A stretch of DNA of 64,000 nt, taken from positions 1,116,001 through 1,180,000 of the forward strand of contig NZ_CP100762.1 in assembly GCF_024296665.1 (NCBI RefSeq), in the 5' to 3' direction. The notes below the pieces were generated by a model. The model had not been told where the DNA came from. It did not search any database and was given only the letters and a program-made list of their open reading frames with translations. A program made the position numbers and the translations under genes. Shown piece after piece: positions 8,431 to 16,002 of the stretch (its first letter is position 1; each line of letters starts with the position of its first letter). This stretch comes from Salinilacihabitans rarus (GTDB lineage Archaea > Halobacteriota > Halobacteria > Halobacteriales > Natrialbaceae).

Positions 8431-9417
8431 ATGACTCTCTCGAGCGCTCCCGGCAAGGTGTACCTGTTCGGGGAGCACGCGGTCGTCTACGGCGAACCCG
8501 CGGTCCCCTGTGCCATCGAGCGGCGGGCCCGCGTCGAGGTCACCCGACGCGACGACGGCAAACTCCGCGTCCACGCCGAGGACCTCAGCCTCGACGGCTT
8601 CACGGTCGAGTACGGCGGCGGGACCGACGACCGACCGGACGTCGACGTCCCGGGGCCGCTGGTCGCGGCGGCGATGGGGTACGTCGACGGCGCGATCGAT
8701 CAGGTCCGCGAGGTCACCGGCGAGGACGAGGTCGGCTTCGACGTGACCATCGAGAGCGACATCCCGCTCGGCGCGGGACTGGGGTCGTCGGCGGCGGTCG
8801 TCGTCGCGGCCATCGACGCGGCGACGCGCGAACTCGGCGTCACCCTCGACCCCGACGAGATCGCCGAGCGGGCGTTCCGCACCGAGTACGAGGTCCAGGA
8901 CGGGCAGGCCTCGCGGGCGGACACGTTCTGCTCGGCGACCGGCGGCGCGGTCCGCGTCGAGGGCGACGACCGCCGGTCGATCGAGGCCCCCGACCTGCCC
9001 ATCGTCGTCGGCTTCGACGGCGGCGCGGGCGAGACGGGCGAACTCGTCGCGGGCGTGCGCGCGCTGCGCGAGGAGTACGACTTCGCCGCGAACACGGTCG
9101 CGGCCGTCGGCGACGTCGTCCGCAACGGCGAGGCGGCCCTCGTCGACGGCGACCTCGCGGAACTGGGCCGGCTGATGGACTTCAACCACGGCCTGCTGTC
9201 GGCGCTGGGGGTCTCCTCGCGGTCGCTCGACGCGATGGTGTGGGCCGCCCGCGAGGCCGGCGCCTACGGCGCGAAGCTGACCGGCGCGGGCGGGGGCGGC
9301 TGCATCGTCGCGCTGGACCCGACCGACGCGACCGAGACCGCACTCTCCTTTACGCCGGCCTGCGAGGAGGCGTTCCGCGCCGAACTCGCCGAGGAGGGGG
9401 TGAAGCGGCTCGAATGA
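8431..9417 (+). CDS. mvk: Mevalonate kinase
   Basis: 328 residues, GHMP kinase family. It phosphorylates mevalonate to 5-phosphomevalonate in the pathway to archaeal lipid isoprenoids. Motif 1 is SAPGKVYLFGEHAVVYGEPA at the very N-terminus; the ATP-binding motif 2, PLGAGLGSSAAVVV, is near residue 111; motif 3 is KLTGAGGGGCIVAL near the C-terminus. The stop overlaps the start of the isopentenyl phosphate kinase gene (ATGA), so the two are one transcription unit in the archaeal alternative mevalonate route. Confidence 0.95.
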   Translation: MTLSSAPGKVYLFGEHAVVYGEPAVPCAIERRARVEVTRRDDGKLRVHAEDLSLDGFTVEYGGGTDDRPDVDVPGPLVAAAMGYVDGAIDQVREVTGEDEVGFDVTIESDIPLGAGLGSSAAVVVAAIDAATRELGVTLDPDEIAERAFRTEYEVQDGQASRADTFCSATGGAVRVEGDDRRSIEAPDLPIVVGFDGGAGETGELVAGVRALREEYDFAANTVAAVGDVVRNGEAALVDGDLAELGRLMDFNHGLLSALGVSSRSLDAMVWAAREAGAYGAKLTGAGGGGCIVALDPTDATETALSFTPACEEAFRAELAEEGVKRLE

Positions 9418-10169
9418 TCGTCCTGAAACTCGGCGGCAGCGTGATCACCGACAAGGACCGCGCGGAGACCCTCGACGGCGAGGCACTCGACCGGGCCGCG
9501 GACGCGGTGGCCGCGGCGTTCGACGGCGCGACCGACGACGCCCTCGTCGACGGCCTCGCGCTCGTCCACGGCGGCGGCAGCTTCGGCCACGTCAACGCCA
9601 GCGAGTACGGCGTGAGTACGACGGCGGGGACCCACGACCCCGGCGGCGTCCACGCGATCCACGGCGCGATGACGACGCTCAACCGGTTCGTCCTGCAACG
9701 TTTGCTCGACCGCGGCGTGCCGGCGGTGCCGGTCCACCCGTTCTCGGCGGCCCACCGCGACGCCGACGGCGACCTCCACCTGCCGACCGGGCAGGTCGAG
9801 ACGCTGCTCGGCGAGGGGTTCGTCCCGGTCCTCCACGGCGACCTCGTCGCCCACGCCGGCGAGGGAACGACCGTCGTCAGCGGCGACGAACTGGTCGCCG
9901 ACCTCGCGACGGCGCTGGGGGCCGACCGGGTCGGTCTCTGCTCGACGGTCCCGGGCGTGCTCGACGGCGACGACGAGGTCGTCGAGCACGTCGCGGCCTA
10001 CGGGGACGTCGAGGACGCGCTGGGAGCGAGCGAGTCGACCGACGTCACCGGCGGGATGGCCGCGAAGGTCCGCGCGCTGCTCGACCTCGACGCCGAGGCG
10101 TCGATCTTCGGCCTCGACGCGCTCGGGGCGTTCCTCGCCGGCGCGGACGTCGGGACGACGATCGAGTGA
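9414..10169 (+). CDS. ipk: Isopentenyl phosphate kinase
   Basis: 251 residues, amino-acid-kinase fold. It phosphorylates isopentenyl phosphate to isopentenyl diphosphate in the modified mevalonate pathway. The N-terminus MIVLKLGGSVITDK carries the phosphate-binding Lys and Gly residues. VHGGGSFGHVNASEYG (from about residue 53) contains the His that distinguishes this enzyme from other amino-acid kinases. VVSGDELVADLATALGADR and DVTGGMAAKV follow. It is coupled to mvk by a 4-bp overlap. The rnj and idsA genes that commonly follow in haloarchaea are absent here. Confidence 0.93.
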   Translation: MIVLKLGGSVITDKDRAETLDGEALDRAADAVAAAFDGATDDALVDGLALVHGGGSFGHVNASEYGVSTTAGTHDPGGVHAIHGAMTTLNRFVLQRLLDRGVPAVPVHPFSAAHRDADGDLHLPTGQVETLLGEGFVPVLHGDLVAHAGEGTTVVSGDELVADLATALGADRVGLCSTVPGVLDGDDEVVEHVAAYGDVEDALGASESTDVTGGMAAKVRALLDLDAEASIFGLDALGAFLAGADVGTTIE

Positions 10170-10218
10170 GCCGGGCCCCCTGTCGGTTTCAAGTCGCCCG
10201 CCGTGGGAGTCCGGAGCG

Positions 10219-11013
10219 ATGACGGGGGACGGAGCAATCGAAATCGTACCGAGCGTGCACTTCTCGGCGACCCACCGCCGACGGGTCCGCGACGCGATCC
10301 GCGACGCCGACCCCGACCTCGTGGCGGTCGAACTCGACGAGCGCCGCTTCGAGCGCCTCGAACGGGGTCGGAACCCGAACCGCCGGTCGCGGCTCGTCCC
10401 GGACGAACCCGCGAGGGGGACCGAACTCCCGCCGACGACCACGATCACCTACGAGACGCTCCGGGCGATCCAGCGGGCGGTCGTGCGCCTCTCCGGGCTC
10501 GATCCCGGACGGACCGACATGGAGGTCGCCGTCGGGACCGCGGCGGAACTCGGCGTCGACGTCGCGCTGATCGACGATCCGATCGAGGAGACCGTCGCGG
10601 CGCTCTCGCGGCGGGTGGGGCCCGAGACGCTGCCGAAACTGGTCTTCCGGTCGGCGACAATAACGCCCCAGCAGCGGCTCGATCAGCTTCGCGTGTTGAC
10701 GCTCCCGTTCGAGGAGGTCAAGGAGGGCGCCGACGTCCGCCCGGCGGTCGACGGGCTCCGCCATCTCCTCCCCGAGGTCGCGGAGGTGCTGATCGACCGG
10801 CGCGACCGGGCGATGGCCGAACGTCTCCACGCGATCCGACGCCGGGGGCTCGACGCGGTCGCCGTGATCGGGGCGGGCCACCACGACGGCGTCCGGGCGG
10901 CGCTGGCCGACCTCGACGCGCGGGACGCGGCGCCGACGGTCGACGTCCCCGTCAGGCGGCCGGGACGCGAGGTCACGCGCATCCCGATCGACGAACCGTC
11001 GTCGGCGGAGTGA
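10219..11013 (+). CDS. TraB-domain protein, soluble form
   Basis: 264 residues resembling the TraB/PrgY family (TIKI/ChaN-like fold). It has the N-terminal IVPSVHFSATHRRRV and the following DLVAVELDERRFERL, matching the H...ELDxxR motif, and a later AVIGAGHHDGV matching the family's GxxH element. Many archaeal TraB proteins carry a C-terminal block of membrane segments; this one ends after the soluble domain with no hydrophobic stretch. The biochemical role of archaeal members is not known to me. It lies 49 bases after ipk on the same strand, where RNase J and GGPP synthase genes might be expected. Confidence 0.65.
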   Translation: MTGDGAIEIVPSVHFSATHRRRVRDAIRDADPDLVAVELDERRFERLERGRNPNRRSRLVPDEPARGTELPPTTTITYETLRAIQRAVVRLSGLDPGRTDMEVAVGTAAELGVDVALIDDPIEETVAALSRRVGPETLPKLVFRSATITPQQRLDQLRVLTLPFEEVKEGADVRPAVDGLRHLLPEVAEVLIDRRDRAMAERLHAIRRRGLDAVAVIGAGHHDGVRAALADLDARDAAPTVDVPVRRPGREVTRIPIDEPSSAE

Positions 11014-11024
11014 GCAGACGGCCG

Positions 11025-11936
11025 TCAGAACGTCGCGACGACCTCGTGGATACAGCCGTCCTCGCGGTAGTAGTCGCCGTGGCTCGGCACGTAGGCGACG
11101 TTGTGGTCGGTGTAGTTCGAGGGCGGAGTGCCGTCGCAACCGGCGTTGCCGACGGCCTCTCCCCACTCGGCGGTGCCGTAAGCCCAGTTGAGCACGTCGT
11201 CGTCTTCCATCCAGAAGTTGTCCGCGTGGCCGACGGCGGCCTCGATGTCCCCGCCGTAGGACCCCTCCATCGAGACGGACTCGTCGTCGGCGGCCCCGCC
11301 GAGGAGCGAGAGGGAGGCGACGTCGTCGTAGCGTCCCCAGTGAGCGAGATTCTGCAGCGCCATCAGGGCGACGCGCGCGCCCAGCGAGTGGGCGACGTAG
11401 CGGACGGCGACGCCGGGGTTGGCCGCCTTGTAGTCGCGCGTGAACGCCGCCAGTTTCGCGCCGTTTCGCTCGGCGATTTCCGTCGCGTCGTACCAGTCGA
11501 AGTCGGCGTCCCACGAGTAGCCGATCACCGGTTCGGCGTACCCCTCCGCGGCGAACGTCCCCGCCGCCTCGTCGAACGTACACAGCGCGCCCTCGGTGTC
11601 GTTGTTCCAGCCGTGGACGAACACGAGCAACTCGTCCCCGGCGGCGACGTGGACGCCGGGGACGCCGTCGCCGGCGTAGCCGTAGTTCGTCGCGTCGTTG
11701 CCGTCGGTGATGTAGACGCTGCCGTACCACGTCGTGTCGAAGTGCCCTCGCGTGGTCACCCGCGGGAACGACGTCGGCGGGTTCTCACAGTCCTCCTTCT
11801 TGCCGGCGCTGGCGGTCGACGCGCCGGCGAGTGCCGCCCCACCGACGAGGCCCGACGCGGCGAGGCCGCGGAGGAGTCGCCGTCGGGACGCGGTCGGTTC
11901 GCTGTCGGTGCCGGTCGACGTGGTATGTCGAACCAT
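11025..11936 (-). CDS. Tat-exported alpha/beta hydrolase (lipase/esterase-like)
   Basis: 303 residues. The N-terminus has a Tat signal: SRRRLLRG, then a hydrophobic stretch ending in ASTASAG. The mature part has VFVHGWNND (oxyanion-hole strand) and RYVAHSLGARVALMAL, in which HSLGA carries the nucleophile Ser. A likely catalytic His lies in the last 40 residues (DHNVAYVPSHGD or CIHEVV). Substrate unknown; a secreted lipase or esterase is inferred. I chose ATG at 11936 rather than the in-frame ATG at 11951 because a good TATA-like box at 11958-11965 lies only 25 bases upstream of 11936, and would be too close to 11951. Confidence 0.75.
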   Translation of the reverse strand: MVRHTTSTGTDSEPTASRRRLLRGLAASGLVGGAALAGASTASAGKKEDCENPPTSFPRVTTRGHFDTTWYGSVYITDGNDATNYGYAGDGVPGVHVAAGDELLVFVHGWNNDTEGALCTFDEAAGTFAAEGYAEPVIGYSWDADFDWYDATEIAERNGAKLAAFTRDYKAANPGVAVRYVAHSLGARVALMALQNLAHWGRYDDVASLSLLGGAADDESVSMEGSYGGDIEAAVGHADNFWMEDDDVLNWAYGTAEWGEAVGNAGCDGTPPSNYTDHNVAYVPSHGDYYREDGCIHEVVATF

Positions 11937-11957
11937 GACGGTAATGACCAACGATTA

Positions 11958-11965
11958 CTATTTAT
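11958..11965 (-). promoter_or_regulatory. TATA-like box of the exported hydrolase gene
   Basis: On the minus strand the sequence reads ATAAATAG, centred about 25 bases upstream of ATG 11936. This predicts a leaderless transcript and decides the start codon of that gene. Confidence 0.5.
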
Positions 11966-12052
11966 TCTTCGGGACGTTCACGGGGACTGAAATCGACGCG
12001 AACGGTGCCGCCTCGGGAACCCTCTTGGCCGTCGCGACCGAAACGGGGTCGT

Positions 12053-13081
12053 ATGCCGACGACGGAGGAGGACGGATCTCGGGGTCCCGACGCCCGAGTC
12101 GACGACGAACCGGCCGCCGACGACGCGTTCGGTGCCCTCGGCCACGAGGCCCGGACGCGGATCCTCGAAGCGATGCTCGACCGCGCCGGCGGCGACGGAC
12201 CGTCGCGGATGACCTTCTCGGAACTGTTCGAGGCGACCGACCTCGAGACGACCGCGGGGTTTGCCTACCACCTCGACGAACTCGTCGGCGTCTACCTCCG
12301 GAAGGTCGACGACGAGGCGGGCGACGACGGCGACCGGCGGACCGACGCGGGGTACGAGTTCACCTACGCGGGACGAAAGATCGCCCGTGCCATCGCGGCC
12401 GGTTCGTACACCCGCAGCGTCGACCGGCCGCCGATCGAACTCGACGATCCGTGTCCGCTCTGCGCGACGACGGGGGGAGACGGGACGGGGACGCTCGAAG
12501 CCCGGTCGCGCGACAACGTCGTCACCGTCTCGTGTCGGGACTGCGAGCGGCCGATCCTCGAACTCCAGTTCCCGCCCTCGGGGCTCGCGTCCCACGGCGA
12601 CGGGCTTCCGGACGCCTTCGACCGCCACCACCGCTACCGCGTCGCGCTCGCCGCCGACGGCGTCTGTCCCGAGTGCGGCGGGGTCGTCGACGCGGCCCTC
12701 GACTCCCCGCCCGAGGCCCTCGCCGACTCGCTGCCGCCGGAACTGCGCGAGCACGTGCAGGCCGAGCTATCGTGCGGGACCTGCGGCTTCGAACTCCGCT
12801 GTCCGGTCACGCTCGCCGTCCTCGAACACCCTGCGGTGATCTCGTTCTACGACGACCACGGCGAGAACGTCAGGGAGCGGCCGCTCTGGAACGTCGGGGC
12901 CGAGTGGACCGAGACGGTCCTCTCGGCCGATCCGGCGTGCGTGCGCGTCGTGACGGAACTCGACGGGGAGACGCTCGCGCTCTACCTCGACGGCTCGCTG
13001 CGGGTCGTCGACGTCCAGCGATCCGCGCCGGCCGAACGGTCGTCGGCGGTCGAGCCGACGGCCGACGGGACGACCGCCTGA
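12053..13081 (+). CDS. ArsR-like winged-helix regulator with zinc-ribbon domain
   Basis: 342 residues. Residues 20-120 form a winged helix-turn-helix beginning AFGALGHEARTRILEAML, with a wing region YEFTYAGRKIARAI. Residues 130 onward contain cysteine pairs (CPLC, then CRDC; CPEC, then CGTCGFELRCP) that look like two zinc ribbons. This architecture is common in haloarchaeal regulators of the DUF7347/DUF7351 type; the regulated genes are unknown. ATG 12053 was chosen because it lies just before the acidic linker; the open frame upstream to 12005 is poorly supported. It is convergent with the proteasome genes downstream. Confidence 0.7.
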   Translation: MPTTEEDGSRGPDARVDDEPAADDAFGALGHEARTRILEAMLDRAGGDGPSRMTFSELFEATDLETTAGFAYHLDELVGVYLRKVDDEAGDDGDRRTDAGYEFTYAGRKIARAIAAGSYTRSVDRPPIELDDPCPLCATTGGDGTGTLEARSRDNVVTVSCRDCERPILELQFPPSGLASHGDGLPDAFDRHHRYRVALAADGVCPECGGVVDAALDSPPEALADSLPPELREHVQAELSCGTCGFELRCPVTLAVLEHPAVISFYDDHGENVRERPLWNVGAEWTETVLSADPACVRVVTELDGETLALYLDGSLRVVDVQRSAPAERSSAVEPTADGTTA

Positions 13082-13103
13082 GGCCGTCGGCGGGCGCCGA
13101 ACC

Positions 13104-13844
13104 TCAGCCGGCCAGTCGCGCCGCGAGGTCGTCGTCCGCCATCGCGGTCGTCCCCCCGTCGTCCGCGAGCACCCGGACGTCGACGTCCGCCGGCGCGAGA
13201 GGCTCCGCGGCGGTCGAGGCGAGCGCCTCCAGCGCGAGGTCGACGCCCTCGTCGAGGGCGGCGGGCGGGTCGTCGCCGACGCGGTCTTCGAGGAGGCCCC
13301 GGAGGTCGCCGGCGCCGTCGCCGATCGCCGTCGCCCGCCACCCGTAGGGGGCGCCGCTGGGGTCGACCTCGAACGGGCCGGCCGCGTCGCGGGCGTCGCC
13401 GTCCGGCGCTGGATCGACGCCCGCGACGAGCAGGGCCGCCCCGTACGGCCGGGCGCCGCCCGACTGCGTGTGCTCCTGGACGTGATCGGCGACGGCCGTC
13501 GCCAGCGGTTCGACCCCGATCGGCTCGCCGTAGCGCAGTCGGTGGCGCTGTCCGGCGCGGCGGGCGACGTCGACCAACCGTCTGGCGTCGGCCGCGTGGC
13601 CCGCGGAGGCGACGGCGACGTGATCGTCGACGGCGTGGATCTTCTCGACGGACCCGGCTTCGAGCAGGGGCGAGCGCAGGCGCTTTCGCGCCGCGAGCAC
13701 GACCCCCTCGCCGGTGCGGATCCCGACGCTCGGCGACCCGCGCTCGACGGCCTGCCGGGCGTACTCGACCTGGTAGAGCCGGCCGTCCGGCGAGAAGATC
13801 GTGTGGCCGCGGTCGTAGGCCTGCTGGCGGGCGTTCCCGTCCAT
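13104..13844 (-). CDS. psmA: Proteasome subunit alpha (paralogue)
   Basis: 246 residues, an alpha-type 20S proteasome subunit that forms the outer gate rings. The N-terminal alpha signature YDRGHTIFSPDGRLYQVEYA is intact, followed by KRLRSPLLEAGSVEKIHAVDDH, typical of the family. The C-terminal third is Asp/Ala-rich and divergent. It begins immediately after the stop codon of the beta-subunit gene (zero spacing), so both are co-expressed. Haloarchaea usually encode more than one alpha subunit at scattered loci; a tightly linked beta-alpha pair suggests an alternative 20S particle. That it is a second copy is an inference, because the rest of the genome is not visible. Confidence 0.88.
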   Translation of the reverse strand: MDGNARQQAYDRGHTIFSPDGRLYQVEYARQAVERGSPSVGIRTGEGVVLAARKRLRSPLLEAGSVEKIHAVDDHVAVASAGHAADARRLVDVARRAGQRHRLRYGEPIGVEPLATAVADHVQEHTQSGGARPYGAALLVAGVDPAPDGDARDAAGPFEVDPSGAPYGWRATAIGDGAGDLRGLLEDRVGDDPPAALDEGVDLALEALASTAAEPLAPADVDVRVLADDGGTTAMADDDLAARLAG

Positions 13845-14573
13845 CTACGCCACCTCCTCGCCGGCGACGAACTCGGCGACCGACCCGTACCGATCGAGGT
13901 CGAAGGCCGCGTCGCCGGTCTCGGGGGCCGCCCGGATCGTCGCGACGGTCGCCCCGTCGCCGCTGGCCGCGTCGCGCTCGGTCGCGCTCTCGACCGCGCG
14001 GGCGGCGACGTCCCGGAGCGCCGCGACGTCGCGATCCTCGCGGTAGTCTCCCTCCAGCGCGCCGTAGGCGAGTTGCATCCCGCTCCCGCCGGCGGCGTAC
14101 GGCGCCGCCATCACCCCGCCGCCGCGGTCCACCGTGAAGACCGCCGACGCGCCGTCCGGGTCGACGCCGCCGATCAGGAGTTCGAGGACGGGGAACGCGC
14201 CGCTCCGGACCAGCCCGCCCGCGACGGTCGCGAGCGCCTCGACGGTCGGCTCGCGCCCGTGTTCGAGTTCGTACAGCCGCGCCTCGCTTCGAAGCCGGCG
14301 GACGAACGCCTGCGCGTCCGCGACGCCGCCGGCGAAGGCGACCGCCGCGCGCTCGCCGATCGGTTCGACCTTCCGCATCTCCCGGTTCGCGACGAACCGG
14401 CCGCCGAGGCTCGCCCGCGCGTCCGCCGCGAGGACGACCCCGTCGGTCCCCCGCAGGGCGACCGTCGTCGTTCCAGTCTTCACGACGCCCGAACGTTCGG
14501 TTCCGCGACCCGCCCGTCCGTCGCGCGGGCGCTCGGCCGTCCGGTCGGTTCCCGTCGGATCTCGGTCGATCAT
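13845..14573 (-). CDS. psmB: Proteasome subunit beta (paralogue)
   Basis: 242 residues, the catalytic 20S proteasome subunit. A propeptide of about 34 residues ends at VVKTG; autocleavage would expose Thr35 of TTTVALRG as the N-terminal nucleophile. VVLAADARASLGG supplies the conserved Asp, and the lysine of REMRKVEPIGE fits the catalytic Lys, shifted by one inserted residue relative to the sequence I remember for Haloferax. SGMQLAYGALE and the acidic C-terminus complete the fold. The gene directly precedes psmA. A TATA-like CATATTTTAG inside an inverted repeat lies about 45 bases upstream. Confidence 0.9.
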   Translation of the reverse strand: MIDRDPTGTDRTAERPRDGRAGRGTERSGVVKTGTTTVALRGTDGVVLAADARASLGGRFVANREMRKVEPIGERAAVAFAGGVADAQAFVRRLRSEARLYELEHGREPTVEALATVAGGLVRSGAFPVLELLIGGVDPDGASAVFTVDRGGGVMAAPYAAGGSGMQLAYGALEGDYREDRDVAALRDVAARAVESATERDAASGDGATVATIRAAPETGDAAFDLDRYGSVAEFVAGEEVA

Positions 14574-14609
14574 CGCCCGAGGGAAGGCGGCGCCCGGGAA
14601 TAAGTGATA

Positions 14610-14627
14610 GCTAAAATATGCTTTAGC
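14610..14627. promoter_or_regulatory. Inverted repeat overlapping the proteasome operon promoter
   Basis: GCTAAA (14610-14615), ATATGC, TTTAGC (14622-14627): perfect 6-bp arms around an AT-rich centre that reads GCATAT on the minus strand. It lies 37-54 bases upstream of the psmB start and overlaps the best TATA candidate. It could be an operator; a terminator for the upstream M24 peptidase gene is less likely, since that gene (14677-15807, minus) ends 50 bases away without a T-tract. Confidence 0.4.
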
Positions 14628-14676
14628 CGACGGGGCGTACGAACTCCGAGGGAGGTCCGGCGGGCGACGGACGACC

Positions 14677-15807
14677 TCACTCGGCCCGCCAGCCCCGTGG
14701 CGAGTCGTTCAGCCGCTCGCAGCCGTCCTCGGTGACGGCGACGAGGTCCTCGATCCTGACGCCGAACTCGCTTGCGAGGTAGATTCCCGGCTCGACGCTG
14801 AACACCATGCCCGGTTCGAGTTCCCGGTCCTCGTCCGCGACGACGTACGGCGGTTCGTGGACTTCGAGGCCGACGCCGTGGCCGGTGCGGTGGACGAACG
14901 CGTCGCCGTAGCCGGCCTCCTCGATGACCTCGCGGGCGACGCGGTCGATCTCGCCGACCGGGACGCCGGGTTCGACCGCGCGGACGGCGGCGGCCTGGGC
15001 CTCGGCGACGACCTCGTGGACGCGCTCGTACTCCGCGGGCGGGTCGCCGTCGAAGACGACGGTTCGGGTCTGGTCGCCGGGGTAGCGCGCGGTCCCCGAG
15101 TCGAGGTCGGCCCCGACGAACGCGCCGAAGTCGAGGACGACGGGGTCGCCTGCTTCGATCTCGCGGTCGCCCGGGTGGTGGTGCGGGCGCGCGCCGTTCG
15201 GCCCGGCGGCGACGATCGTCTCGAAGGCGGGGTCGCCGCCGCCGTACGCCGACAGCAGGCGCTCGATCTCGGCGGCCAGTTCCGCCTCCGTGGTCCCGAC
15301 CACGTCCGCGCCGCGCGCGCGGATCTCCCGCGAGACGCGGTCGGCGAGTTCGCCCGCCCGCCGGAGCGCGTCGAGTTCGACCTCGTCCTTGCGGAGGCGC
15401 AGGTCGGCGAGGACCTCGCTCGCGAGGCCGAACTCCGCGTCGGGTAGCACCCGCCGCAGGTCCTGGGTGAACAGCGCCCACATCCGGTCGTCGACGAGGA
15501 CGCGGCCGCCGGCGAGGTCGCGGTCCGCGACGACGGCCGCCAGCGCGTCGACGGGGTCGTCGCCGTCCTCCCAGAGGCGGAGGTCCTCGACGGGGGTCTC
15601 GGCGAGTTGCTCGCCGTACATCGCGGGCGCGACGAACGCCGGCGCCCCCTCGCGCGGGACGACCAGCAGCAGGTGCCGTTCGGACGGGGACTCCTCGAAG
15701 CCGGTGACGTAGGTGAGGTTCGGGCTCGGGAAGCAGACGACCGCGTCGGCCACGCCGTCGAGCCGTCGCCGACACGCCGCGAGTCGCTGCTGGAACGGAT
15801 CGTGCAT
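14677..15807 (-). CDS. M24 family metallopeptidase (Xaa-Pro dipeptidase/aminopeptidase-like)
   Basis: 376 residues. An N-terminal creatinase-like domain (residues 1-130, with SPNLTYVTGFEESPSERHLL) is followed by the pita-bread catalytic domain. All five expected dimetal ligands are visible: Asp in PVVLDFGAFVG, Asp in YPGDQTRTVVF, His in HRTGHGVGLEVHE, Glu in FSVEPGIYL and Glu in GVRIEDLV. These features fit prolidase or aminopeptidase P; which substrate is cleaved cannot be told. It acts in the cytoplasm, plausibly finishing peptides released by the neighbouring proteasome, though that link is inferred from proximity. Confidence 0.88.
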   Translation of the reverse strand: MHDPFQQRLAACRRRLDGVADAVVCFPSPNLTYVTGFEESPSERHLLLVVPREGAPAFVAPAMYGEQLAETPVEDLRLWEDGDDPVDALAAVVADRDLAGGRVLVDDRMWALFTQDLRRVLPDAEFGLASEVLADLRLRKDEVELDALRRAGELADRVSREIRARGADVVGTTEAELAAEIERLLSAYGGGDPAFETIVAAGPNGARPHHHPGDREIEAGDPVVLDFGAFVGADLDSGTARYPGDQTRTVVFDGDPPAEYERVHEVVAEAQAAAVRAVEPGVPVGEIDRVAREVIEEAGYGDAFVHRTGHGVGLEVHEPPYVVADEDRELEPGMVFSVEPGIYLASEFGVRIEDLVAVTEDGCERLNDSPRGWRAE

Positions 15808-16002
15808 GGTCGGCGTTCGTCCGCGTCCGAAAAGAACGTTCCCGACCCGGGCCGCGCCGCGGCTCTCGGGCGCCTATCGTGTGATATCGTGGCACAGGGC
15901 GCCCGTACGGTCCGATTTGCCTGAACGGTACGTGGGGTGATTAGAGCCCCCTGCGTGCGCAAGCGGCGAAGGAACTTGCCGAGAGGCTGTGCCTTCGGTC
16001 GA

